Shown piece by piece: positions 8,539 through 17,276 of a stretch of 22,500 nucleotides of DNA. This DNA is from Prorocentrum cordatum. Its lineage: Eukaryota; Sar; Dinophyceae; Prorocentrales; Prorocentraceae. A program made the translations under genes and the position numbers. Each line of letters starts with the position of its first letter. Position 1 is the first letter of the stretch. The notes beneath the pieces were generated by a model. The model was not told where the DNA came from and did not search any database. It saw only the letters and a program-made list of their open reading frames with translations. The stretch lies in assembly GCA_963575745.1 (NCBI GenBank), contig CAUYUJ010022428.1:82739-105238 (forward strand), read 5' to 3'.

Positions 8539-8629
8539 GCATCGACCCCCGTCGCGGGCAGCCACCGCGCGCCGAAGGCGCTCCGACCCCCGTCGCAGCG
8601 CGACGACGAGGCGAGGTTGACCCCCGTCG
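8539..8629. repeat. Three GACCCCCGTCG direct repeats
   Basis: GACCCCCGTCG occurs at 8544-8554, 8585-8595 and 8619-8629. The phrase GGGCAGCCACCGCGCG just after the first copy resembles GGGAAGCCACCGCGCG near 7046, which suggests shared repeat ancestry. Confidence 0.7.
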
Positions 8630-8837
8630 GGGGGATGCCCTCCCCACGCTTATTAAGAGACCCAGAGTAGACTCGACGCTGGTGTACAGGGCGCAGTGTG
8701 CTGACAGTACGGCCCTCTGTGGGGCCTCCAGGGCAAACAGCTGCGGAGGCGGGGGAGCGTTGCTGCAACCCCGTCTCTAAAGCCTGTGATCAACTGTGTA
8801 CGCAGCTGTCTTGCCAGGAACGGAATACAGAACGACG
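8630..8837. other. Spacer, no gene seen
   Basis: Mixed-sequence spacer before the GTC array. No domain, RNA motif or clear repeat was recognised. Confidence 0.4.
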
Positions 8838-8950
8838 TGGCGCCGTGGCGCCGTCACCGTCGTTGCCGCCACCGTCGCCATCCCTGACGCCGCCGTCGTC
8901 GCCGCCGTCGTCGTCGCCGTCATCGTCGTCGTCGTCGCCGTCGTCGTCGC

Positions 8951-8996
<46 letters not shown>

Positions 8997-8999
8997 TTG
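8838..8999. repeat. GTC/GCC triplet array
   Basis: (GTC)n with regular GCC interruptions. It is the reverse complement of the GAC type found at 1950-6135, so the same triplet family occurs here in the opposite orientation. It gives Ser/Pro, Val or Asp runs depending on frame and strand. Confidence 0.88.
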
Positions 9000-9440
9000 C
9001 CAGACCGATCTTCGTAAGAGAGCCCCGCAACTTTGCCCCAGGAGTCCCGCGAACGGCACGACAGGGAGGCCGCCAAGAGACGCCACACAAAAGGCGCCCA
9101 GGACCAGCCCGCGAGGCCCTGGGAGGGGCCCACATACTGCTTGAGACGTTCCCCCCAAGAGCGTCCGCTCCCTGTCCTCAGATCGGGCGTGGGCAGGACG
9201 GGGTGCACTTTTTCTTATTCGGCGTTTCGACATTGGGCGGAAGGGGGGGGAAGGGGGGGGGTCTGGCTCCCGACCTCTGCTTCATGCGACTGTTTGGAAC
9301 CGTGCGTCCTCTGGGAGGGCTCCACCTGCTTGCAGGCGCCCCAAACAGCCAAGATCTACTCCATGGAGGGGGGGGGGTGCGAGGGCCCGCAACGATCGGC
9401 GGGCGAAACGATGAATAAGACAACGATCACCTGGGTTTGG
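9000..9440. other. Spacer with G-runs, no gene seen
   Basis: Contains G-runs at about 9243-9260 and 9367-9377 that could form G-quadruplexes. Short frames here have no recognisable domains. Confidence 0.4.
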
Positions 9441-9443
9441 TGG

Positions 9444-9564
9444 GACCTGGTTTAGTGTATCGGGGGACGCCCCCCCCCCCCACCCCACCCACCGCCCCAT
9501 TCCACTAACTGGAACTGCCGTCCCACCCCCGAAAAACAATAGCTACGGCAGACCTGGTTTAGTG
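9444..9564. repeat. GACCTGGTTTAGTG direct repeat pair
   Basis: GACCTGGTTTAGTG occurs at 9444-9457 and at 9551-9564, 107 bp apart, with a C-run of about 14 (9469-9482) between them. A related GTGGTTTAGTG lies at about 12948-12960. Confidence 0.65.
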
Positions 9565-10115
9565 ATTTTCATCCATATTTTGGACTTAGGGGCCCAATTA
9601 CTTACCGGCTCCCCTTCACCGGGGTTCTGGCTATACCCGAACAGAGGGCGGCGGCGACTCTTCGGAGGCGTCCGCGAGGTACCCTAGATCCCGCCTGGGA
9701 TTTCAACCCCTCCCCTGGCGTCGAGCGCGAAGACGGGGAGCAAGATCTTGCACGGTCGTGGGAAGCATGGTAGAAAGAAACGGCAGTGCGGCGGCCCCTC
9801 TGGGGCCATGCAGGCTTTGGGCAATGATGAAATGCCGAGAAGGCATAAGGTTTGCGTGTTCGGGGAAAGGAAATCTGGGTAGGAGTCAGATGGCAACTTA
9901 GGACGGTCTCAAGTTGATTCGAGCAGACGAAGACTACATTTTAACCGAACAGAAAGGAAACTGGCGTGTGGCTCTGCAATGGAAATGCCAATTGTGCCAA
10001 CTCCCGAGCCCGAAGAAGACTGTACACGCACCGTGCACTAGAACTTATTTGTATGTATATGGTACGCAGAATCTGCTCGACCAAAGTCCGTTCAGGAGGA
10101 CGGCAGTGCTGTGCA
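9565..10115. other. Region 3' of the glycosyltransferase gene
   Basis: About 550 bp of complex sequence downstream of the minus-strand gene. It may include its 3' UTR, but no poly(A) signal could be assigned with confidence. The short minus frame at 9684-9896 has no recognised domain. Confidence 0.35.
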
Positions 10116-11300
10116 TCACTTGGCCATTCCTACTGGGCTGTCCGTCCAGAATTCTGCATCACCAGGGCAAAGGAGAGGCGCGGCCTCGCTTCTGATATTG
10201 ACCCAGCATGACATGCCAGGGCCATTTTCACGCGTCTCCCTGAGCGCGTGAATGAGCCAAAATATGTTGCTGTGGGATCCGATGAACACTTCTGCTTGCA
10301 CCATCGCGTCCATGTCCGCCAACAACTCGTACGTCATGTTTGCGATCGAGCCCGCCTGTTGAATTGCGAGGTCCGCCACTTGCCTTTGTGGCGACAAGAA
10401 CTCGTACTGGGAGCGCGCCGCTTTCAAATAATCGACGGTCAACTGGTTTGTATCCGTCATCACGTACATCGTACGAATCCCGCTGGCACCCTTGATGAGT
10501 TTGTCCGCGTACTCGAGATATTTATCGATACCCACACTCTTACGCTCGTCGTTGCCCATGAGGCCTGTGAGATCGAAAGACCGATATTGGATTCCAAATG
10601 TATGGCGCGCCTCGAATGCCGGCGTTATTGCCATCATGTTGTCCTTCGTGCTTGGTTTCATGCGCAAAGCGTACTGCGCTATGTGGCCCCAAACCCAATT
10701 CCTTGACACACCTAGAGAGGTAGCTACATCGTCAAGAAAGGTCCCTGTACTCAACGGGAGGAACTCTTTCGCCTTACTAACCCTGATCGGCGTCCCCGTG
10801 CAATTGGTCACTTTCTCATAATAGCAGTCTAAACCAGCTTCGGGATCACACAAGCCTGGGTCGTTGTACCTGAATGGGCCACTCGGGAGCCATACCTGTC
10901 CATGCTGCAACACCCACACGAAAGAGTGCACCCACGTGTTCAGAGTGGAGGCGTAACCACCTTTGTGGGCGATCACCTGATGAATCGGGCGATTTTCACA
11001 ACCATACTGATGACTATCCAGACACTCATTCAAGCGCTGATCCGCGCGCTTTCCCTCTGTGTTATCCGCGCGCAAGCATTCGAGAAATCGACCAGCATCC
11101 GAGGGGTGGGTGCTCAGCGTAAACGGTCGAGAAGGCTCAAGAATAAATGCAGTGCTCGACGTAAGCGTGAGCAATGCGAGTGGGCTGGCACAACAAATAC
11201 GATACATTCCTGTGCCGGGTGTCAGATATGTCGTGAAATCAGATAGCGCCTGCGCCGCAACGCTTGAACCCAAATTGCAACGGCAATGCGTCGGGCTCAT
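10116..11300 (-). CDS. GT23/FUT8-like glycosyltransferase (probable fucosyltransferase)
   Basis: An intronless frame of 394 codons with an in-frame TGA seven codons before the first Met. A second Met at codon 32 (11207) begins a hydrophobic stretch, MYRICCASPLALLTLTSSTAF, that looks like a signal anchor and is the likelier start. Residues 93-170 have a Cys-rich luminal pattern (CENR, HKGGYASTLNTW, LDCYYEKVTNCT) seen in algal FUT8-like proteins. WVWGHIAQYALRMKP (202-216) matches the W-x-LR-P helix before the catalytic core. FGIQYRSFD (235-243) sits where family 23 enzymes have HVRRTDK, and keeps only one of the two Arg. YVMTDTNQL (279-287), YEFL, and the DMDAMVQAEVFIGSHSNIFWL segment (329-349) correspond to the donor-binding and C-terminal motifs. 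If active, it would transfer a sugar, probably fucose from GDP-fucose, to glycans in the Golgi. The family call rests on remembered motif order; substrate is uncertain. There is no C-terminal SH3 domain. Confidence 0.65.
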   Translation of the reverse strand: MSPTHCRCNLGSSVAAQALSDFTTYLTPGTGMYRICCASPLALLTLTSSTAFILEPSRPFTLSTHPSDAGRFLECLRADNTEGKRADQRLNECLDSHQYGCENRPIHQVIAHKGGYASTLNTWVHSFVWVLQHGQVWLPSGPFRYNDPGLCDPEAGLDCYYEKVTNCTGTPIRVSKAKEFLPLSTGTFLDDVATSLGVSRNWVWGHIAQYALRMKPSTKDNMMAITPAFEARHTFGIQYRSFDLTGLMGNDERKSVGIDKYLEYADKLIKGASGIRTMYVMTDTNQLTVDYLKAARSQYEFLSPQRQVADLAIQQAGSIANMTYELLADMDAMVQAEVFIGSHSNIFWLIHALRETRENGPGMSCWVNIRSEAAPLLCPGDAEFWTDSPVGMAK

Positions 11301-11397
11301 GGCTGGCAGCCTAAACTCTCACCCCCGCCAAAGACGATTTCAACACTCACATCTCACTCGCAGACTCCTAGGCGTCACAATACAGCTTCCACGGGGC

Positions 11398-11809
11398 CAT
11401 CATCATCCTTAACGTCATCATCGTCAAGATGATGATGACGATGACGATGACGATGATGACGATGATGCTTTTGATGATGCTGCTGATGATGATTGACGGT
11501 GACAATGCCGATGACGATTACGATGCTGATGCTGATGCTGATGATGATAATGACGATGACGATGCTAACGATACCGATAACGATGACGAGAACGATGGCG
11601 ATGATGATGATTATGATGATGATGATGATGACGATGCTGCTGCTGATGATGATGATGATGACACTGATGATGATGATGCTGATTATTATGACGATGATGA
11701 TGATACTGATGATGATGCTGCTGCTGATGATGCTGCTGCAGATGATCATGATAAGCATGACGACGGAGACGACGATGACGATGACGATGATGACCATCAT
11801 CATCATCAT

Positions 11810-11872
<63 letters not shown>

Positions 11873-11873
11873 T

Positions 11874-11933
<60 letters not shown>

Positions 11934-11935
11934 GA
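11398..11935. repeat. GAT/CAT triplet array with strand switches
   Basis: A short CATCAT block (11398-11422) turns into a GAT/GAC-rich block (11428-11792), which switches abruptly to nearly pure CAT until 11932. GAT blocks and CAT blocks are reverse complements, so each switch makes an inverted repeat. At the first switch CGTCATCATC (11413-11422) faces GATGATGACG (11431-11440). Long Asp, His or Met/Ile open frames arise from the triplets. Confidence 0.9.
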
Positions 11936-12066
11936 GGTGGCCGCGCCCCACTCTCCTCCTTCACCTGAGGCGGCTCGGCGGCGGCGGCGCGCCTCGCCGC
12001 GCGCAGGGCGCCTGTGAGCGCGGGCCATGGCGGGGACTGCGCCGCCGCGCCAGACTGCCCCTGCGG
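11936..12066. other. GC-rich spacer
   Basis: Short CpG-rich spacer between the CAT and AGG arrays. No recognised feature. Confidence 0.4.
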
Positions 12067-12261
12067 GAGGGAGGGGGAGGAGGAGGAGGAGGAGGAGGAG
12101 GAGGAGGAGGAGGAGGAGGAGGAGGAGGAGGAGGAGGAGGAGGAGAGGAGGAGGAGGAGGAGGAGAGGCCGCGTCCAAGGATGAGGAGGAGAAGGGCGAG
12201 GAGGAGGAGGAGGAGAAGGAGGAGGAGGAGGAGGAGGAGGAGGAGGAGGAGGAGGAGGAGG
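12067..12261. repeat. AGG array 1 with unique insert
   Basis: (AGG)n on the plus strand, interrupted near 12165-12200 by GCCGCGTCCAAGGATGA and AAGGGCGAGG. It is nearly all purine on one strand and could form triplex DNA. Open frames read Glu, Arg or Gly runs and are repeat artefacts. Confidence 0.9.
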
Positions 12262-12505
12262 GCCGCGGCAGCGGCGACGGCCCTGGAGGCCTCCGCCGCC
12301 ACCGACGCTCCTGCCCTGCGCGCCGTGCCCGCGTTCCCTGAGACGAAGCCAGGGCGAAGGCAACATCGCGCGAGGATACATTGAGAAGTTCTGAGGCCCT
12401 GCGGCTCTGGAGGATGTCTCGGGCGCCGCGGCATTCTCAGAGCGTTCCCGCACGCTCTGAGAGCGTTCTGGAGCGCCCTGGAACGGCTTGATCCTCGTCC
12501 TGCAT
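12262..12505. other. Spacer, no gene seen
   Basis: GC-rich sequence with a small cluster of CTCAGAGCGTTC/CTGAGAGCGTTCTGGAGCG near 12434-12475 that is weakly repetitive. Nothing assignable. Confidence 0.35.
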
Positions 12506-12675
12506 CCCCCTCGAAATCAAGCGCAAGTTCTTCCCGCGACGTGGCGGCGCCCCAGGACCCCAACAGATCAATGTGCTCGCGCCGACATGGGCGACTGCAC
12601 CCACAACAGGTCGCTCTGTGGGCCGCGTCTCGCGCGCCGACCGCCGTTCAAAACTCGCGTTTGACTTCGAGGGGG
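12506..12675. repeat. Possible small element with 24-bp inverted repeats
   Basis: The left arm, 12506-12529, starts CCCCCTCGAA. The right arm, 12652-12675, is its reverse complement at 21 of 24 positions. The three differences are all A/G transitions. The arms enclose 122 bp. The size and arrangement resemble a MITE, but no target-site duplication is obvious. Confidence 0.5.
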
Positions 12676-13358
12676 GTCGCAGCCCCGTCCGATTTCCACA
12701 CTTCGCGACGGGCTCGAAGGACTCGCAGTGCCGTCGAGGGCGGCGCCGCCCCGCTCCGGAACCGCCACGCCTGCCGCTCTGGGAGCGCGCCCCGGGGCGG
12801 CGCGGCGCGGAGGCCGCAGCCAGCGCGGCGCGGCGGGAGGACCCGCAAGGGAGGCCCCGGCACCAGTGACACAGCTACCGGCGGGCCGGAGCTCGGGGTC
12901 GGCCGGGGCAGAAAGTCGGGGATGGGTAGAACTCCCTGTGGGGAAACGTGGTTTAGTGCAACCGACCTCGGGCCCAAACCTGGCGGGCGCAAGCCGCTAG
13001 CCGGGAAAAGGACGGCCGCGGCGCCGTGTCGAGAACCTGGAAACGGACCATGCACAAGTCGACGTGTCAGGGTGGGGGTTCTGTCCACCCCCGATGAAGC
13101 CTGACGGGGCCCGCAGAATCTTTATGGTCGAGGCCAGGGTCGACGGACCTGGGTCCGAGGACGGCTCGGACGGCCGTGTCGGCGAGGGCTCGTCGCGCGC
13201 CCTCGATGCGGTCGGCAGCGTCGAGCGCTGTCGGGGCTGCGCCCCGAGACGGGTGCCCACTGCGGCGAGCGAGCGTGGCGCTTGAGGGGCGCGGGGTCGG
13301 ACCTTCGACGACGCTGGCGCCGACATGGAAGGGAACCTGCGAGACGCCATGAGCCATG
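12676..13358. other. GC-rich region, no supported gene
   Basis: Several frames on both strands are open for 90-187 codons because of high GC content. Composition is Arg/Gly/Pro/Ala and no domain is recognisable. It includes GTGGTTTAGTG at about 12948-12960, related to the pair at 9444 and 9551. Confidence 0.4.
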
Positions 13359-13617
13359 GGGAGGAGCAGGGGCAGGCGGAGAAGGAGGATGAGGAGGATG
13401 AGGCTGATGATGATGAGGAGGAGGAGGCGGAGGAGGAGGAGGAGCAGGAGGAGGAGGAGCAGGAGGAGGAGGAGGAGGAGGAGGAGGTGCCGCGTCCAAG
13501 GATGATGGTGATTATGATGATGCTGATGCTGATGCTGATGCTGATGATGATGATGATGATGATGAGGAGGAGGAGGAGGAGGAGGAGGAGGAGGAGGAGG
13601 AGGAGGAGGAGGAGGAT
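13359..13617. repeat. AGG/GAT array 2 at the 3' edge of the retroelement
   Basis: GAGGAG and GAGGAT units are followed by a unique GCCGCGTCCAAGGATGA segment (about 13488-13505), then GATGCT/GATGAT units, then pure GAG to 13617. It shares the unique segment with AGG array 1. On the minus strand it directly follows the end of the retroelement reading frames. Confidence 0.88.
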
Positions 13618-13668
13618 CTGATCTGCGAACCCGTGGGGACCAGGTCAAGCCTGGGCACTTCGCAGACC

Positions 13669-13998
13669 TCAAGCCAGAGGGAACTTACCACCACTTTTGA
13701 GGGGCAGCCCCCGAGCCAGCCTGGACAGGACCTCTTTCCCGGCTGTCGAGGGGAGACGGTCTGTCTTACAGGGCTTGGCAAGGCTCTGAACATTCCTGGC
13801 ACGAGAATGGGCACCACAGTGCTCACAATTCAAAGCGCCACGCAGGATTTTCAGCCTGTGAATGCTTGCGCCAGAGGGGTACAGGGGATGGGCAAGCGGG
13901 TTAGAGGAGAGGTGGGTAGGGCCAAGACAGGGACCATGGCAGAAGTTCTGGACACGGCCCGTCAATTTGAAATTGCGCTCGCACACCTGGCAACGCAA
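13669..13998 (-). pseudogene. Retroelement C-terminal zinc-ribbon fragment
   Basis: A 109-codon frame that continues the RNase H fragment after a frame change near 13990-14005. It has RCQVCERNF (Cys3, Cys6), then Cys20 and Cys24. Further on are a LNCEHCGAHSRAR segment (Cys58, Cys61), PCKTD (Cys77), and the closing pattern LSRLARGLPLKSG. A tail with CX2CGA, a PC and a small G-L-P-L-x-S-G end is typical of the C-terminus of dinoflagellate RT polyproteins; I rely on remembered family pattern. It probably helps nucleic-acid binding. Confidence 0.6.
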
Positions 13999-15050
13999 GA
14001 GAAGGCGCCTGCAAGATGCGGCTCATGGCCGGCACTCCGCAATCTCAGCTCCCGAACCTGCCGCGCAGGGAGGGGCGAAGGACGCGGGGGCGGGCGGCCG
14101 AGCCTATCAGCAGCTCTCCTGGGATTCTGCTCCATAACCTCCCCGTGCACCGCCAACAGGCGGTCTAGCGCGTGGGAGGTGACACGATCAACGAATTGAG
14201 TTACTTCAACCTGCTCTAATGTAGGGGCCGCCTTCTCAGCAGCCCATCCCGCAAAATAACCAGCACGCCAATGCAGGAACAACTCCTCTTCTCCGATGGC
14301 GAATTGGGCCCGCTGAAGGCCGTCGAGTGACTTTTGGTCCATGGGGCCCCCCACCCTACCAGGACCGCGATTATCCAGGGCCGACCAGATCCGAACCCAC
14401 ATATCGAGCATCGTACACATAGCAACTACCTGAGTTCGTGGCTGCCGCAGCCCCTTGACGAGGGGCAGGTAATCATAGTGGCGCAATAGACCATCCATAG
14501 TATGACTCGCAACACTCAGGGAGGCATACAATTCAGCACGAGGGCTAGACTGATCAATGGGGAGAGTGCCATACAAAATCATACCCAACTGTAAGGAGAG
14601 ACCATCAGGAGTCCCAAGACTAACAATAGACCATCCACAACGTCGGAGCAGTTTATCAATAGCATATTTACCACCAGAGCCATCCAGGCCCCACACGCCT
14701 CCAGGATCCCGTCGTTGAGCCCTCAGGGTGCCCCAAATCCACGCGAGAGCCCGAGCAGGAGGAAGGTGACCACAGGTGGCATCCAAACTAGGCACCCCGC
14801 GAGTGAATAAGGCACTTTGGTACTCACTGCCGGCGATGCTAGGGTCGGTCAGGAAAGCTTTACACGGGCAATCCCAACCACGATGCAGAAGGGTTTCGTG
14901 CTCATCTCCACATCGGAAGCACTTCCCTGATGTGAGATATCCACGATCATGAAGCCGACCCTCTGGCCAGCATCCTCCAGCAGTGATGGTGGTCAAAAGA
15001 GCGGCGCCCTTGGAAGTCGCCGTGGTCGAGCAACTTCTTATGATCCGCAC
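13962..15050 (-). pseudogene. Retroelement knuckle and RNase H-like fragment
   Basis: A 362-codon frame. The start resembles the C-terminal connection of RT (LLTTITAGGCWPEGR, residues 19-31). A knuckle follows with Cys44, Cys47, His56 and Cys61 (CFRCG...HRGWDC). An RNase H-like region has GVWGLDGSGG with Asp123 as the first catalytic position and PRAELYASL with Glu173 as the second. The later N/D-containing motif, usually like GN-x-x-AD-x-A, reads WRAGYFAGWAAEKAA (261-275), so the last catalytic Asp seems lost. The upstream frame joins by a shift between about 15050 and 15144. Confidence 0.7.
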
Positions 15051-16297
15051 GTAATGCAGTGAGGTGAGCTCCTGAAGCTAGACCTCGGCCACCAAACTGA
15101 AACCTTGGCCCATGCAGAGGCAGAGTAACTTGCATGCGCGGCAACAGTTACATGACAACGAAAGACGCCAACATCAGTCATCCTGAGAGGTGCACTGCCT
15201 TCAACGAGCCATTCATATACATGGAGGGGTTGCCAGCCTAATGCGAGAGCAGTCGCGTCCAGAGCAGCGATGGGTCCACGCGCCTGTCGCCGGCGATCGG
15301 ACGGCGGCGTCTTGCCTGTCTTGTCGCGCAGAGACTTCCAAACTCTACGGGCGCCCGCTCGACGGCCTCCAGAAAGCGAAACCCGCGCCTCCGAAATCAA
15401 GGTGATCTGCTCAACGCGAAGACGATATGTCTGATCATCTTTGGTGTCGCGCAACGCTCTGAGCACACTGCTAACGCGCGCTCCTGTAAACCAAAACCCT
15501 GAACGAGAGGCTGCCGTAAATCTGAACTGCCTATCAGCTCCAGTAGGTCGTCCCGAGAGAGCGTGCCCCAAAGATCCGACTGCCCACGTCCCCGATTTGA
15601 ATGCCATGCGCGAAGCACGGCACAGCTTGGCAATGTGCGACAGCTTGCGACCGCGGCGAAAGGACATGGCTCGACGTTGCTGAAGCTTCCAAGTCGCCAT
15701 TCCCTCATGAGCTGACGTGGCAGAGCCTCGGTCCTTCGCGCCTGAGGCAGGACTGATCAAAACATCATATCTCTGAAACTCGTCCTGCAGGAGCCGCTCC
15801 AGCTCGACGGGCGAGGCCGCCGCCAAGGACTTGGAGCTGACTCGGCATCCAAGTTCAGAAATATCATGCTGAAGCTCAGCAGCGTCTGGTGGCAAGTAGC
15901 GACAGAAGAAGGCGGTGGTACCTTGCAGATACTGGGCAATGTCATCCACATGTGGCCTGATATGAACACGTGCATGTTGGAGGTCCCCCGGGCCTCGAGG
16001 AATCCTATTGTGAGCCTTCTCCAGAACCCCGTAGAGGTAGCACATGGCCCAAGGCATGCCCTGACTGCGCCCCGCCAAGATCGACTCCCCAGCCGCGAGC
16101 CCTTTCGAGCGACTTCCAGAAACCTCCAGGAGCCTCGGAACGGCGTGAATGAAGAACCCCAAATGCAGCAAATGACCGGGACAGCCTTGGTTGGAGGCGA
16201 AGTGCAACAACTTACTGGGGGAAGACGGAATCGAAGATCTTCTCGAGGTCCCAATGGAGGGCGCAGGATTGAAATCCGCACGCGTGGGCCACCTCAT
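15038..16297 (-). pseudogene. Reverse transcriptase fragment, motifs B to thumb
   Basis: An open frame of 419 codons of which the first 25 or so are probably out of frame, because motif A is read in another frame. GRSQGMPWAM (76-85) is motif B with the QG pair. HVDDIAQY (116-123, about 15929-15952) is motif C, with both catalytic Asp intact in place of the usual YxDD. The palm and thumb follow, with a basic stretch (RRAMSFRRGRKLSHIAKLC) and later connection sequence. The usual non-LTR RT would continue directly from motif A upstream and into the knuckle downstream; both junctions are frame-shifted. Confidence 0.75.
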
Positions 16298-16523
16298 GGG
16301 CCAGCTCCCTAAACAGCGCAGACTTCAAGGCCGACGATCCTGTGACAGCGGGGTCCCAGAAATCCAGGTGGGCCGTGTTCCAATCATCGATGTCGAAACC
16401 TCGAGCTTTGCAGTGGATCCTGTAAATGCTGGGCCACTTCGCGATAGCACGTTCATCACATATGGACTTGCGTGGCCATGATGCAGACACAGCACCGGGG
16501 AGGAAAGGTAATGGTCTCCTCAA
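16212..16523 (-). pseudogene. Reverse transcriptase fragment, fingers and motif A
   Basis: A 103-codon frame. ERAIAKWPSIYRIHCK (about residues 24-39) matches the RP-I-x-L-x-P-x-x-YRIW fingers motif, with Arg and Pro partly changed. DFWDPAVTGSSAL follows, and ALHWDLEKIFDSV (88-100) is motif A with the catalytic Asp at 92 (about 16248-16250). It stops at FPQ just after motif A, and the reading continues in the frame of the next fragment. Confidence 0.72.
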
Positions 16524-16575
16524 CCATGCTCATGATACCTGTGAAAACTTCAAGAGCATCAACAGGCGCAGCGAG

Positions 16576-16833
16576 TTAAGCACGGGGCGACCACATGCCA
16601 ACTCTGGCAGCCGTGGTAGCCATGAAACAAGTGCACGCGCGAGCAACGTCAGATACCTCAAGCACAGGGGTCTCCAGCGTAGCGGCCAGTGCCTGAGGGC
16701 GCAACTCGCTCATGCCAGCATTCAAGCAGGTTAGCTGATGAGAAGAAGGGGTCCACCATGATGTCCATTTGTCCTCGCGAAAACGCATCGTAATCTTGGG
16801 GGTGTTCACGGCGCCTCCAGGAGCTTCAAACAC
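16576..16833 (-). pseudogene. Retroelement linker fragment before the RT domain
   Basis: An 85-codon frame lying between the endonuclease-linker frame and the RT fingers. It overlaps the end of the upstream frame (WDECLKLLEAP) and begins with the nearly same residues, FEAPGG, so a single-base shift near 16806-16833 is likely. It has no catalytic motif of its own. Position and strand assign it to the element. Confidence 0.5.
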
Positions 16834-17276
16834 TCATCCCAAACCTTCTCCCCAGCTTTCAGATAACGATGCACGGGGCTCCCGCCGCCGGGGAAGGGGG
16901 GCTGCGATCGTGTTTTCATGCTATTCCGCGTTTTGGCATGGGCCAGCGACCACGCTCTAGCACGCGCGACGCCACGGGAGTCCACAGTATTCCGCAAAGT
17001 CTCATGATTTCGTGGAGGGTCGTCGAGCATGCCCTTCCAACTATCGGCATCCCCGGGGGGCGGGAGGGGCTCGATGTGGGCGAGAACGTCGGGGGCCAAG
17101 TCCGGCGAGACCGCGCGGTGCTGCCGAGCAGCAGCAGCAGAAAATGGGAGAATTGCGCGCGAGTTCCCACAACTGATGCAGCCAGCTAGAATCGAGCGAC
17201 CAGTGGGGCAAGTTAGGGTTCCGAGAACTGTGCGCCTGCGCACTGCGAGTCGCCAGAGACAAGTCCTTGCGCTTCA
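16806..17276 (-). pseudogene. Retroelement linker between endonuclease and RT
   Basis: Same frame as the endonuclease C-terminal piece, separated from it only by one TGA at 17274-17276. It ends WDECLKLLEAP at a TGA (16806-16808). Arg/Ala-rich sequence (RGVARARAWSLAHAKTR) fits the basic linker found between endonuclease and RT in this kind of element. No enzymatic motif is seen. Confidence 0.55.

Noticed and set aside
7837-8670. Plus-strand open frame of 277 codons
   Set aside because: The C-terminal half is the degenerate GGCCC repeat, overlapping frames are open on both strands, and no domain is recognisable.
9598-9640. ACTTACC resembling the U1 snRNA 5' end
   Set aside because: Only the short 5' motif fits. 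The stem-loops and Sm site expected downstream could not be recognised.
10248-10706. Plus-strand frame of 152 codons antisense to the glycosyltransferase
   Set aside because: It is a shadow of the minus-strand gene, whose motifs are recognisable while this frame has none.
12541-13104. Plus-strand open frame of 187 codons
   Set aside because: High GC keeps many frames open here; Arg/Gly/Pro-rich sequence without motifs, and it starts inside the inverted-repeat element.
13325-13621. Plus-strand acidic open frame (Glu/Met runs) upstream of the retroelement end
   Set aside because: It is a translation of the AGG/GAT array; the frame is set by the triplets and lacks non-repeat coding sequence.
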